A DNA stretch of 64,000 nt from CAVQGZ01 sp963714455 (GTDB taxonomy: Bacteria > Actinomycetota > Actinomycetes > Jiangellales > Jiangellaceae): assembly GCA_963714455.1 (NCBI GenBank), contig CAVQON010000014.1, positions 62,001-126,000 on the forward strand. The letters run 5' to 3'. The translations under genes were made by a program, and so were the position numbers. Shown here one piece after another: positions 1 to 9,446 of this stretch. The stretch's first letter is position 1. Each line of letters opens with the position of its first letter. The notes below the pieces were generated by a model. The model did not search any database. It had not been told where the DNA came from and saw only the letters and a program-made list of their open reading frames with translations.

Positions 1-2
1 GT

Positions 3-236
3 CGCAAGTCGGCCGTGGCCAGCGTCCTTGACGACGTCCCCGGACTCGGCGACGTGCGCCGACAGGCGCTGCTGCGCCACTTCGGGTCGGTGAAGCGGCT
101 ACGGTCGGCATCGGCAGAGCAGATCGCGCAGGTGCGGGGTATCGGCCCGGTCCTGGCCGAGGGCATCGTCGAGGCGTTGGCCGCAGACCGGGCGTCCCCG
201 GCGGTCAACGTCACGACTGGTGAGATGCTCGGCTGA
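3..236 (+). CDS. uvrC: UvrABC excinuclease subunit C, C-terminal end (partial)
   Basis: The reading frame is open from the first codon of the window and ends at 236, so only about the last 77 residues are present. They form a tandem helix-hairpin-helix unit: the stretch 'VPGLGDVRRQALLRHFGS' is followed by a second hairpin 'VRGIGPVLAEGIVEAL'. This is the typical end of UvrC, where the (HhH)2 domain binds damaged DNA and supports the 5' incision in nucleotide excision repair. The gene lies directly upstream of rapZ, as in most actinobacteria. Recognition rests on this tail and on the neighbourhood; the catalytic domains are outside the window. Confidence 0.9.
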   Translation, partial: RKSAVASVLDDVPGLGDVRRQALLRHFGSVKRLRSASAEQIAQVRGIGPVLAEGIVEALAADRASPAVNVTTGEMLG

Positions 237-298
237 GGCGAGCGAACGGGGCGCCGACCGGCGGCCCGCGCATCCACCGAGGGGAGCGAGGAGGGGTT

Positions 299-1165
299 GT
301 GCCGTTCCAACCCGCGCGAGGCACCGATCTTCTGGTGATCACCGGCATGTCCGGGGCCGGCAAGTCCGCTGTGGCGAACGTGCTCGAAGACCTGGGCTGG
401 TGGGTGGTCGACAACATCCCGCCACGCCTGCTGCCCCAGCTCGTCGAGACCGTCGGCACCCACGGCGCGAAGCTCGCCATCGTCGCCGACGTGCGGGGCG
501 GTGAGCTGTTCGCCGAGCTGGACGACGCGGTGCGCGCGGCCACCAACCCCGACCGTCGCCCCACCGTGCTCTTTCTCGAGGCGTCCGACGAGGTGCTGGT
601 GCGCCGCTTCGAGAGCGCTCGCCGCCCGCACCCGCTGCAGGGCGAGGGGCGCATCCTCGACGGCATCGTCGCCGAGCGGCAGGTGCTGTCCGCCCTGCGC
701 TCGGGCGCCGACCTCGTGGTCGACACCTCCAGCCTGACCATCCACCAGCTCGGTCACCGGGTGCGGGCCGCCTTCGCCGACGAGGTCGAGACGCTGCGCG
801 TCATCGTCTTGTCGTTCGGGTTCAAGTACGGCATCCCGGTGGACGCCGACCTCGTCGCCGACCTGCGCTTCTTGCCGAACCCCTTCTGGGTGCCCGAGCT
901 GCGTCCGCACACCGGGCGCGATGCCACGGTGCGCGACTACGTGCTCGGTCAGGAGCGGGCCGGCGCCTTCCTGGCCGCGTACACCGACGTGCTCGACACC
1001 GTCCTGCCCGGCTACCTGGCCGAGGGCAAGCGCTTCGCCACCCTGGCCGTGGGCTGCACCGGGGGCAAGCACCGCAGCGTCGCCGTCGCCGACGAGCTCA
1101 CCCGCATCCTCACCGAGAAGGGGTACGTGGCCCACGCCGTCCATCGCGACCTCGGCCGCGAGTGA
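299..1165 (+). CDS. rapZ: RapZ-family nucleotide-binding protein (RNase adapter family)
   Basis: The protein has 288 residues, the usual family length. A P-loop 'GMSGAGKS' sits at residues 16-23, and the conserved C-terminal block 'GCTGGKHRSVAVADEL' lies near residues 250-265. In E. coli the family adapts RNase E to the small RNA GlmZ; in Gram-positives the RNA partner is unclear, so the exact role here is inferred only at family level. The GTG start at 299 is supported by a purine-rich ribosome binding site (GGGGAGCGAGGAGGGG, 281-296). The stop overlaps the GTG start of yvcK (GTGA), so the two are probably translationally coupled. The order rapZ-yvcK-whiA is conserved in Gram-positive bacteria. 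Confidence 0.95.
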   Translation: MPFQPARGTDLLVITGMSGAGKSAVANVLEDLGWWVVDNIPPRLLPQLVETVGTHGAKLAIVADVRGGELFAELDDAVRAATNPDRRPTVLFLEASDEVLVRRFESARRPHPLQGEGRILDGIVAERQVLSALRSGADLVVDTSSLTIHQLGHRVRAAFADEVETLRVIVLSFGFKYGIPVDADLVADLRFLPNPFWVPELRPHTGRDATVRDYVLGQERAGAFLAAYTDVLDTVLPGYLAEGKRFATLAVGCTGGKHRSVAVADELTRILTEKGYVAHAVHRDLGRE

Positions 1166-2157
1166 GCACCATGTCCTCCGACGCCCTGCCCGGCCGCGGC
1201 CACCCCGCGGGACCGGCCGTCGTCGCGCTCGGCGGCGGCCATGGCCTGGCGGCATCCCTCTCGTCGCTTCGCCGGCTCACCGACGACCTCACCGCGGTGG
1301 TCACCGTGGCCGACAACGGTGGGTCGAGCGGACGCATCCGCGACCAGTACGACGTGCTGCCGCCCGGAGACCTGCGCATGGCCCTGGCTGCGCTCTGCGG
1401 GGACGACGACTGGGGTCAGACCTGGGCGCAGGTGCTGCAGCACCGCTTTGCCGGCGACGGCGACCTCTGCGGCCACGCGCTGGGCAACCTGCTGATCGCC
1501 GCCGTCTGGCAGCGCCTCGGCGACCCGGTCGCCGGCCTCGACCTCGTGGGCGCCCTGCTGCGCTCGCACGGGCGCGTCCTGCCGATGTCGACTGAGCCGC
1601 TGAGCCTGCGGGCGCTCGTCGCCGCCGGCGCGCACGAGCCGCCGCGCGAGGTCGTCGGGCAGGTGCAGGTGGCCACCACCCCGGGCAACGTCGTGGACGT
1701 CTCCCTGGTGCCGAACGACCCGCCGGCCTGCCCGGACGCCGTGAAGGCCGTCCTGGACGCCGACCTCGTGGTGCTCGGACCTGGCTCGTGGTTCAGCTCG
1801 GTCATCCCGCACCTGCTGGTGCCGGAGCTCGCCCAGGCGGTGTCGACCACGTCGGCCACCCGGCTCGTGCTTCTCAACCTGCGCTCGGCCACCCCGGAGA
1901 CCGAGCAGTACGCACCGCACGACCTGCTGGACGTGCTGGGGCAGTACGCGCCGGGCCTCGGCGTGGACGTCGTGCTCGCCGACGACGCCTCGGTTCTCGA
2001 CCGCCGTGCCCTAGCCGCGTCGGCCGCGCGCCTCGGTGCCGAGCTCGAGCTGGCACCGCTGGCCGCCGACGACGCCGGCGACCGGCACGACCCCGAACGA
2101 CTGACCAGGGCTCTTGCCACCCTGGGTGGTCGTGGCAGGATGCCCGTGTGGCGATGA
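1162..2157 (+). CDS. yvcK: Gluconeogenesis factor YvcK/GlmR family
   Basis: A 331-residue CofD-like protein. The nucleotide-binding motifs are visible: a glycine-rich loop 'GGGHG' at 24-28, 'DNGGSSG' at 51-57, and 'PPGDLRMAL' soon after. YvcK/GlmR proteins bind UDP-sugars and control the flow of carbon into cell wall precursors, probably by activating GlmS; in mycobacteria the homologue (CuvA) also affects cell shape. The chosen GTG start overlaps the rapZ stop; an ATG three codons downstream (1171) is an alternative. The 3' end overlaps whiA. Confidence 0.93.
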   Translation: MSTMSSDALPGRGHPAGPAVVALGGGHGLAASLSSLRRLTDDLTAVVTVADNGGSSGRIRDQYDVLPPGDLRMALAALCGDDDWGQTWAQVLQHRFAGDGDLCGHALGNLLIAAVWQRLGDPVAGLDLVGALLRSHGRVLPMSTEPLSLRALVAAGAHEPPREVVGQVQVATTPGNVVDVSLVPNDPPACPDAVKAVLDADLVVLGPGSWFSSVIPHLLVPELAQAVSTTSATRLVLLNLRSATPETEQYAPHDLLDVLGQYAPGLGVDVVLADDASVLDRRALAASAARLGAELELAPLAADDAGDRHDPERLTRALATLGGRGRMPVWR

Positions 2158-3128
2158 CGGAAGCGGTGAAGTCAGAGCTCGCCGCCCTCGCCATCACCAA
2201 GAGCTGTTGCCGCAAGGCCGAGACCGCCACTCTGCTGCGTTTCGGCGGGGGCCTGCACATCGTCGGCGGACGCATCGTGGTCGAGGCCGAGCTCGACACC
2301 GGGGCGGCGGCGCGACGCCTACGACGCAACCTCGCCGACGTCTTCGGTCACCGCAGCGAGCTCGTCGTCGTCCAGGCGACCGGCATCCGCAAGGGGCCGC
2401 GCTACCTCGTGCGGGTCACTCGCGACGGGGAGGGACTCGCCCGCCAGACGGGACTCATCGACGTGCGCGGGCGACCTGTCCGCGGACTGCCGCCGGCCGT
2501 CGTCAACGGCCACGTCTGCGACGCCGAGTCCGCGTGGCGCGGCGCGTTCCTCGCCCACGGGTCGCTGATGGAGCCCGGCCGGTCGGCGTCGCTCGAGGTG
2601 ACGAGCCCCGGCTCGGAGGCCGCTCTGGCGCTGGTCGGGGCCGCCCGCAGGCTCGGCATCGCGTCCAAGGCCCGCGAGGTGCGTGGCGTCGACCGGGTCG
2701 TCATCCGCGACGCCGAGGCCATCAGCGCGCTGCTCACCCGCCTGGGCGCCCACGAGTCCGTCCTCGCCTGGGAGGACCGCCGAGTTCGTCGCGAGGTGCG
2801 GGCCACCGCCAACCGGCTCGCCAACTTCGACGACGCGAACATGCGCCGCTCCGCGCGGGCTGCCGTGGCAGCCTCGGCCCGCGTCGACCGCGCGCTGGAG
2901 ATCCTGGCCGACGACATCCCCGACCACCTGCGCACCGCTGGCGAGCTGCGCATGAAGCACCGCCAGGCCAGCCTCGAAGAGCTCGGGCAGCTCTCCGACC
3001 CGCCGATGACCAAGGACGCGATCGCCGGGCGCATCCGACGCCTGCTGGCGATGGCCGACAAGAAGGCCCGCGACCTGGGCATTCCGGACACCGAGTCGGG
3101 GCTGAGCCCCGACCTGCTTGCCCCATGA
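2148..3128 (+). CDS. whiA: DNA-binding transcriptional regulator WhiA
   Basis: The start is placed at GTG 2148, giving 'MAMTEAVKSELAAL' and a 326-residue protein. This matches actinobacterial WhiA, which begins almost identically, followed by the conserved 'CCRKAE' block. The first two thirds form a degenerate LAGLIDADG homing-endonuclease fold. The C-terminal part ('RHQASLEELGQL'-like segment and the 'DAIAGRIRRLL' helix) is the helix-turn-helix. In Streptomyces WhiA works with WhiB to switch on sporulation septation genes; in non-sporulating relatives it is linked to division and chromosome segregation. The start lies within the end of yvcK, so coupling is likely. An internal ATG at 2154 is an alternative start. 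Confidence 0.95.
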   Translation: MAMTEAVKSELAALAITKSCCRKAETATLLRFGGGLHIVGGRIVVEAELDTGAAARRLRRNLADVFGHRSELVVVQATGIRKGPRYLVRVTRDGEGLARQTGLIDVRGRPVRGLPPAVVNGHVCDAESAWRGAFLAHGSLMEPGRSASLEVTSPGSEAALALVGAARRLGIASKAREVRGVDRVVIRDAEAISALLTRLGAHESVLAWEDRRVRREVRATANRLANFDDANMRRSARAAVAASARVDRALEILADDIPDHLRTAGELRMKHRQASLEELGQLSDPPMTKDAIAGRIRRLLAMADKKARDLGIPDTESGLSPDLLAP

Positions 3129-3283
3129 CCACAAAGCGTGCCGATCGGCGGGAACGGGTGACGTGTCCCCAGCCCCTGTCCTACTGTCTGAGGTGAGTGA
3201 CGAACGCAACCTCCGCACACCAGGATCGAGAACGACTCGATCCCCCTCCCCGTCGGCCGCCGCGCCGGCAGAAAGGTCTGACC

Positions 3284-4291
<1,008 letters not shown>

Positions 4292-4314
4292 CACGCCCGT
4301 CACCGACACGTGAG

Positions 4315-4346
4315 ACGTCCGAGGGTCCTGCGGGTCCCTCGGACGT
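4315..4346 (+). terminator. Hairpin between gap and pgk
   Basis: ACGTCCGAGGG (4315-4325) and CCCTCGGACGT (4336-4346) are perfect reverse complements, separated by 10 bases. Flanking GTGA/TCAC bases can extend the stem with one mismatch. There is no T-run after it, so it may be a partial terminator, an mRNA stability element or a processing site that sets gap above pgk. Confidence 0.5.
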
Positions 4347-4410
4347 GTCACGTCCGTACACGTTCCCCGCACGCGCCGCCACGCGGCGTGCAAGCAGAGA
4401 GGACACCGCA

Positions 4411-5601
4411 GTGGTAGCCACCATCGACGGCCTCGGAGACCTGCGCGGCAAGCGCGTGCTGGTCCGGGCCGACTTCAACGTCCCGCTCGACGGGCAGACG
4501 ATCACCGACGACGGCCGCATCCGGGCTGCGCTGCCCGGCATCACCCAGCTACGCGACGCCGGCGCCAAGGTGGTCGTCATGGCCCACCTCGGCCGACCGA
4601 AGGGCGAGCCGAAGCCCGAGTACTCCCTGGCACCGGTCGCTGCCCGGCTCAGCGAGCTTCTCGGCGCCGACGTCGCGTTCGCCGCCGACACCGTCGGCGA
4701 CTCGGCCCAGTCGGTCGTCGCAGGCCTCGCCGACGGCGACGTCGCGCTGCTGGAGAACCTTCGCTTCAACGCCGGCGAGACGAGCAAGGACGACGCCGAG
4801 CGCGGCGCGTTCGCCGACCAGCTCGCCACCCTCGGCGACGCCTACGTCAACGACGGGTTCGGCGTCAGCCACCGCAAGCAGGCATCGGTCACCGACATCG
4901 CCGAGCGTCTGCCGCACGCCGCCGGCCCTTTGGTGCTCAAGGAGGTCGAGGCGTTCGGCGCGGTGCTCACCGACCCGGCGCGACCGTACGTCGTCGTTCT
5001 CGGCGGCTCCAAGGTGTCGGACAAGCTGGGCGTGATCGACAACCTGCTGGGCAAGGTCGACCGCCTGCTCATCGGTGGCGGCATGTGCTTCACGTTCCTC
5101 AAGGCCCAGGGCCATGAGGTCGGGACGTCTCTGCTGGAGGCCGACCAGCTGCCCACGGTCGAGGGCTACCTGCGCGCCGCGCAGGAGAGCGGTGTCGAGA
5201 TCGTCCTGCCGGTCGACGTGGTCGTCGCGCCGCAGTTCAGCGCCGACGCCCCCGCGACCGTTGTGGCGACCGACGCCATCCCCGCCGACCAGATGGGCCT
5301 CGACATCGGACCGGAGTCGATCGAGCTCTTCCGGTCGAAGATCGTCGACGCCAAGACGGTCGTCTGGAACGGCCCGATGGGCGTGTTCGAGATGGCGCCG
5401 TTCGCCACCGGCACGCTCGAGGTGGCCAAGGCGATCAGCGAGATCGACGGCCTCTCGGTCGTCGGCGGCGGCGACTCGGCGGCTGCCGTCCGCCAGCTCG
5501 ACCTCGAGGAAGGCTTCGGCCACATCTCCACCGGTGGCGGCGCCAGCCTCGAGCTGCTCGAAGGCAAGACCCTGCCCGGACTCGCTGCACTGGAGGACTG
5601 A
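4411..5601 (+). CDS. pgk: Phosphoglycerate kinase
   Basis: A 396-residue enzyme that transfers phosphate from 1,3-bisphosphoglycerate to ADP. The N-terminal substrate motif 'VRADFNVPLDG', the 'LENLRF' segment, the hinge region and the nucleotide-site motif 'VGGGDSAAA' near the C-terminus are present in order. The GTG start at 4411 has an AGAGAGGA ribosome binding site at 4396-4403. The longer open frame upstream runs through the gap-pgk hairpin and is not coding. The tpiA start follows four bases after the stop. Confidence 0.97.
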   Translation: MVATIDGLGDLRGKRVLVRADFNVPLDGQTITDDGRIRAALPGITQLRDAGAKVVVMAHLGRPKGEPKPEYSLAPVAARLSELLGADVAFAADTVGDSAQSVVAGLADGDVALLENLRFNAGETSKDDAERGAFADQLATLGDAYVNDGFGVSHRKQASVTDIAERLPHAAGPLVLKEVEAFGAVLTDPARPYVVVLGGSKVSDKLGVIDNLLGKVDRLLIGGGMCFTFLKAQGHEVGTSLLEADQLPTVEGYLRAAQESGVEIVLPVDVVVAPQFSADAPATVVATDAIPADQMGLDIGPESIELFRSKIVDAKTVVWNGPMGVFEMAPFATGTLEVAKAISEIDGLSVVGGGDSAAAVRQLDLEEGFGHISTGGGASLELLEGKTLPGLAALED

Positions 5602-5605
5602 TCAC

Positions 5606-6385
5606 GTGACCCACGCCCGCACCCCGTTCATGGCGGGGAACTGGAAGATGAACCTCAACCACCTGGAGGCGATCGCGCACGTCCAGGCGATCGCGTTCAG
5701 CCTCACCGACGACGACTACGACGCGGTCGAGGTCGGGGTGATGGTGCCGTTCACCGACATCCGGTCGGTGCAGACGCTCACCGACGCCGACAAGATCCGC
5801 ATCGTGTACGGCAGCCAAGACATCTCCGCGCACGACTCGGGTGCCTACACCGGCGAGATCAGCGGACCGATGCTGGCCAAGCTCGGCTGCACCTACGCCG
5901 TCGTCGGCCACTCCGAGCGTCGCGCGTACCACGACGAGGACGACGCCGTGGTCAACAGCAAGGTCGTCGCCGCCTACCGCAACGACCTCGTCCCCATCCT
6001 GTGCATCGGTGAGGAGAAGGAGATCCGCGAGGCCGGCGAGCACGTGGCGCACACGCTGTCGCAGCTCGACGGCGGGCTGGCCGACATCCCCGCCGAGCAG
6101 GCTGAGCGAATCGTCATCGCCTACGAGCCGGTGTGGGCGATCGGGACAGGGCTGACCGCCACGCCCGAGGACGCGCAGGAGATGTGCGGCGCGATCCGTG
6201 CCCGGCTGGCCGAGCTGTACAGCCAGGACGTCGCCGACAAGATCCGCATCCAGTACGGCGGGTCGGTGAAGGGATCGAACGCCGCGGCGATCATGGCCCA
6301 GCCCGACGTCGACGGGGCCCTCATCGGCGGCGCGAGCCTCGACCCGGAGGACTTCGTCGCCATCATCCGGTTCCGCAACGGCTGA
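5606..6385 (+). CDS. tpiA: Triosephosphate isomerase
   Basis: A 259-residue TIM barrel that interconverts dihydroxyacetone phosphate and glyceraldehyde-3-phosphate. The catalytic Lys region 'AGNWKMNLNH', the catalytic His in 'VVGHSERR' and the catalytic Glu in 'AYEPVWAIGTG' are all seen. The GTG start at 5606 lies four bases after pgk, so gap-pgk-tpiA read as one operon, the usual actinobacterial arrangement. A long open frame that covers pgk in another phase runs into this gene but only the part from 5606 is real. Confidence 0.97.
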   Translation: MTHARTPFMAGNWKMNLNHLEAIAHVQAIAFSLTDDDYDAVEVGVMVPFTDIRSVQTLTDADKIRIVYGSQDISAHDSGAYTGEISGPMLAKLGCTYAVVGHSERRAYHDEDDAVVNSKVVAAYRNDLVPILCIGEEKEIREAGEHVAHTLSQLDGGLADIPAEQAERIVIAYEPVWAIGTGLTATPEDAQEMCGAIRARLAELYSQDVADKIRIQYGGSVKGSNAAAIMAQPDVDGALIGGASLDPEDFVAIIRFRNG

Positions 6386-6421
6386 TCGCACCCCCGCTCG
6401 TCGTCAGCACGAGCACGAAGG

Positions 6422-6453
6422 ACGGGTCCTGGCGTACCCTGGCCAGGACCCGT
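6422..6453 (+). terminator. Hairpin between tpiA and secG
   Basis: ACGGGTCCTGGC (6422-6433) pairs perfectly with GCCAGGACCCGT (6442-6453) around an eight-base loop, followed by a pyrimidine-rich stretch (TCCCGTCTC). It probably ends or weakens the glycolytic transcript before secG. Confidence 0.6.
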
Positions 6454-6475
6454 TCCCGTCTCATAAGGCCCACCC

Positions 6476-6700
6476 ATGCTGCTCGCGTTCCAGATCCTGC
6501 TTGTCGTGACCAGTCTTCTGCTCCTGCTTCTGGTGCTGCTGCACAAGGGCAAGGGCGGTGGACTGTCGGACATGTTCGGTGGCGGGGTCTCCACGTCGCT
6601 GGGCGGCTCGTCGATCGCCGAGCGCAACCTCGACCGGCTGACCGTCGCCGTCGGGGTCGTCTGGGGTGCCAGCATCATCGCCGCGCAGCTGCTCGTCTGA
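6476..6700 (+). CDS. secG: Preprotein translocase subunit SecG
   Basis: A 74-residue membrane protein with two hydrophobic helices: the N-terminal helix is leucine-rich (residues 3-22), and the second is at the C-terminal end. Between them lies the conserved 'GKGGGLSDMFGGG' loop that defines SecG. It is the small accessory subunit of the SecYEG channel. Its position between tpiA and rbpA is typical for actinobacteria. It starts at ATG 6476, right after the tpiA-secG hairpin. Confidence 0.93.
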   Translation: MLLAFQILLVVTSLLLLLLVLLHKGKGGGLSDMFGGGVSTSLGGSSIAERNLDRLTVAVGVVWGASIIAAQLLV

Positions 6701-6813
6701 GACAGTCGGCCGCGCCAAGGTCCGTGGCGGTTCGCCGACCACTCGACGTCGGGGCACGGCCGTTCACCGCGTCGGCGGGCGGTGGCATCGTCCGAACGGT
6801 GGACCACGGTAGG

Positions 6814-6819
6814 TAGCAT
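6814..6819 (+). promoter_or_regulatory. -10 element of rbpA (leaderless transcript likely)
   Basis: TAGCAT fits the TANNNT -10 consensus and ends seven bases before the rbpA ATG at 6827, so the mRNA would start at or next to the start codon. No good -35 is visible. Confidence 0.45.
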
Positions 6820-6826
6820 CGCCGAC

Positions 6827-7168
6827 ATGGCGGGCGGAAGTGCGATCAGGGGCAGCCGGGTAGGGGCCGGGCCGATGGGGGAGACCGAGCGCGGTGAGCT
6901 CGAGTCGCGGGTCTACGTGACCTTCTACTGCCAGAAGGGCCACGCCGCCTCGCACGCGTTCGCGCACGACGCCGAGATCCCCGAGCTCTGGGACTGCCCC
7001 AAGTGCGGGCTTCCGTCGGGTCAGGACGAGCGCAACCCGCCGCCGGCTCCCGTCATCGAGCCGTACAAGACCCACCTGGCCTACGTGAAAGAACGTCGCT
7101 CCGACGAGGACGGCGCGCAGATCCTCGAAGAGGCCCTGGAGACCTTGCGCGGCAAGCCGCACTTCTGA
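6827..7168 (+). CDS. rbpA: RNA polymerase-binding protein RbpA
   Basis: The start is set at ATG 6827, giving 113 residues that begin 'MAGGSAIRGSRVGAG', like known RbpA proteins; the upstream extension is not coding. The zinc-ribbon-like core ('TFYCQKGH', then 'CPKCG') and the C-terminal sigma-interaction part are present. RbpA binds RNA polymerase and the group 1/2 sigma factors and stabilises the open promoter complex; it is restricted to actinobacteria and affects rifampicin tolerance. It ends two bases before the convergent DUF445 gene, with no visible terminator between them. Confidence 0.93.
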   Translation: MAGGSAIRGSRVGAGPMGETERGELESRVYVTFYCQKGHAASHAFAHDAEIPELWDCPKCGLPSGQDERNPPPAPVIEPYKTHLAYVKERRSDEDGAQILEEALETLRGKPHF

Positions 7169-7170
7169 GG

Positions 7171-8457
7171 CTAGAGGAACGTCACGGTCAGCGCGTGGAT
7201 CACGACGCCGACCAGGGCGCCGACCACGAAACCGTTGATCCTGATGAACTGAAGGTCGCGGCCGACGTGCAGCTCGATGCGCTGCGACGTCTCCTCGGCG
7301 TCCCATGCCCGCACCGTGTCGGAGATGACTGCGGTGACGTCGTCGCGGTACGCGGTCGTCACGTGAACGATGGCATCGGAGACCCAGCGGTTGACCTTGG
7401 CGGCCAGCTCCGGGTCGTCCTGCAGGGACGCGCCGAGCGTGAGCAGCTGGGCCCGTAGCTGCTCGCGCAGCCCGCTGTCGGGGTCGTCCACCATGTCGGC
7501 GAGGCTCTGCTGGGCTGACGTCCACAGGTAGTCGAGCAGCCCGCGCGCCTCGGGGTGGGTGAGCAGCTCGTCGCGTGCCCGCTCGACCCGGTGGATCGTG
7601 TCGAGGTCGTGCTGCAGGTCGTCGGCGAAGTTGGCGAGCAGCCGGTCGAGCGTCCCGCGGATGTCGTGCTCCGGGTCGCGGCGCACCTCCGCGGCCACCC
7701 GCATGATCTCGTTGTAGATGCGTTCGGCCACCAGGTCGTCGACGAAGCGCGGCGACCAGCCGGGGGCCTGCCCAGCGACGGTGCGCAGGACGGTGGCGCG
7801 GTTGTCGCGCAGCCACAGCCACGTGCGGTCGACGATGACGTCGACGAGCCCGTGGTGCGCGCCGTCGGTGACGATCTGGCGCAGCAGCGTGCCCAGCGGC
7901 TGGCTGACGTCCATCGTGGCCAGCCGGCGCATGACGGCGAACTCGACGGTGGCGCGGACGTCGTGGTCGCCGAGCACCCGCAGGCCGCCGCGCGCCCAGG
8001 CGGCGATCTCGTCGGAGACCCGCGTCGCGTTCTCCGGCTCGGCGAGCCAGCGGCCCAGGCGGGGTGCGACGTCGACGGTGTCGATGCGCGACCGCACGCT
8101 GCTCTCCTGCAAGAAGTTGTCGCCGACGAACGTCGAGAGGCTGTCGCCGAGCTGGTCTTTCTTGCGCGGGATGATCGCCGTGTGCGGGATGGGCAGCCGC
8201 ATCGGATGCTTGAACAGCGCCGTCACCGCGAACCAGTCGGCGAGGCCGCCGATCATCCCGGCCTCGGCCGCCGCTGCCAGGTACCCGACCCACTCCGGGC
8301 CGCCGGCACGCTCGGCGCGAGCGGCGATGACGTACACGACGGCGGCCAGGGCGATGAGCCCCGTCGCGATCACCTTCATGCGCCGCAGGTCGCGGCGGCG
8401 CTGCTCGTCGGCGGTCTCGGTACCCCTCGGAACCGTGAGGGTCGCCGCGTCGCTCAC
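7171..8457 (-). CDS. DUF445 family membrane protein
   Basis: A 428-residue protein of the DUF445 (YjiN-like) family, function unknown. One membrane helix lies near residues 33-52 and another at the C-terminus. Between the first helix and residue 90 is the family signature 'GGLADWFAVTALFKHP', followed by 'IPHTAIIPRKKDQLG'. The middle is a long charged helical region. The GTG start at 8457 overlaps the stop of the upstream oxidoreductase (GTGA), so the three minus-strand genes 11098-7171 look like one transcription unit. It converges on rbpA with almost no gap. Confidence 0.85.
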   Translation of the reverse strand: MSDAATLTVPRGTETADEQRRRDLRRMKVIATGLIALAAVVYVIAARAERAGGPEWVGYLAAAAEAGMIGGLADWFAVTALFKHPMRLPIPHTAIIPRKKDQLGDSLSTFVGDNFLQESSVRSRIDTVDVAPRLGRWLAEPENATRVSDEIAAWARGGLRVLGDHDVRATVEFAVMRRLATMDVSQPLGTLLRQIVTDGAHHGLVDVIVDRTWLWLRDNRATVLRTVAGQAPGWSPRFVDDLVAERIYNEIMRVAAEVRRDPEHDIRGTLDRLLANFADDLQHDLDTIHRVERARDELLTHPEARGLLDYLWTSAQQSLADMVDDPDSGLREQLRAQLLTLGASLQDDPELAAKVNRWVSDAIVHVTTAYRDDVTAVISDTVRAWDAEETSQRIELHVGRDLQFIRINGFVVGALVGVVIHALTVTFL

Positions 8458-9446
8458 GCGTCGGCCTCGCGGATGGCGTCGATGGCCCGCGCGACCCGAG
8501 TCGACTCGCCGAGCGGGAGCACGTAGGCGGAGGCGTCCCCACGGATCGCCCGGCTCACGTGCTCGACCATCACCTGGTAAGGGTCGACCGGCGGGAAGTG
8601 CAGCACCATGACCCCACTGGCTGTCGTGGCCGACAACGTGGACGCCTCGAACCAGCTCGTGTGCGCTGGTGGCTCGAGTGACAGGCTGCCGGCCTCGCCG
8701 GTGATGTGCACCCACTGGCCGGCCGGCTCGTCCACCGACATGCGGGCCGACACGGTGGCCGCGCCGACGCGCAGCTCGGCGCGGGTCGTGAGGTCGACCC
8801 CGCCGCGGTGGCGGGTCACCTGCGAGCCGACCACCTCGACCGGGCCCTCGGGCAACGCCCACAGCGCAGCGCCCACGGCGTACGGACCGAGGTCGTACAG
8901 GGCGCCGCCACCTTTCGTCGGGTCGAGGCGGTAGTTGTCGGCCTTGACGGTGGGAAAGGTGAACCCGGAGTCGACGGACGTCACCGTGCCGAGGGCACCG
9001 GTGGCGATCAGCGCCTCGGCCCGGCGGGTGCGTGGGTGCCAGCGCGACCAGGTCGCCTCCACCACCATGCGGTCGGCCTGCTCGGCCGCCGCCGCCATCC
9101 GCTCGACCTCGGCCGCGGTGAGCCCGAGTGGCTTCTCGCACAGCACGTGCTTGCCTGCGTCGAGGGCGGCCAGCGTCCACGGCAGGTGGGCGTCGTTGTT
9201 GAGCGAGATGTAGACGGCGTCGACGTCGGGGTCGGCGATGAGCGCCTCGTAGGAGCCATACGCCTGCCCGACCGGGCTCAACGACTGGGCGCGGGCGATG
9301 TCGCGCGCCGCAGCCGCCGCAAGGACCGCGCCGTCGGCGCAGTGCACCGCAGGCCCCAGAGCACGATGCGCGATCCAGCCGGCTCCGACGAACCCCCATC
9401 GGACGGCATCGCTCGGCGCGCGGCCACGCCCGGCGCGCGGGCTCAC
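8454..9446 (-). CDS. Gfo/Idh/MocA family NAD(P)-dependent oxidoreductase
   Basis: A 330-residue dehydrogenase. The N-terminal Rossmann fold begins 'RWGFVGAGWIAHRALGPAV'. 'YISLNNDAHLPW' and the catalytic-Lys motif 'CEKPLGLTA' follow near residues 75-105. The C-terminal alpha/beta domain carries 'GGGALYDLGPYAV'. Members act on sugars, inositols or related polyols; the substrate cannot be told. The start GTG 9446 overlaps the stop of the upstream Gfo/Idh/MocA gene, and its own stop overlaps the DUF445 start. Two adjacent non-identical members of the family suggest a small sugar or polyol pathway. Confidence 0.85.
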   Translation of the reverse strand: MSPRAGRGRAPSDAVRWGFVGAGWIAHRALGPAVHCADGAVLAAAAARDIARAQSLSPVGQAYGSYEALIADPDVDAVYISLNNDAHLPWTLAALDAGKHVLCEKPLGLTAAEVERMAAAAEQADRMVVEATWSRWHPRTRRAEALIATGALGTVTSVDSGFTFPTVKADNYRLDPTKGGGALYDLGPYAVGAALWALPEGPVEVVGSQVTRHRGGVDLTTRAELRVGAATVSARMSVDEPAGQWVHITGEAGSLSLEPPAHTSWFEASTLSATTASGVMVLHFPPVDPYQVMVEHVSRAIRGDASAYVLPLGESTRVARAIDAIREADA

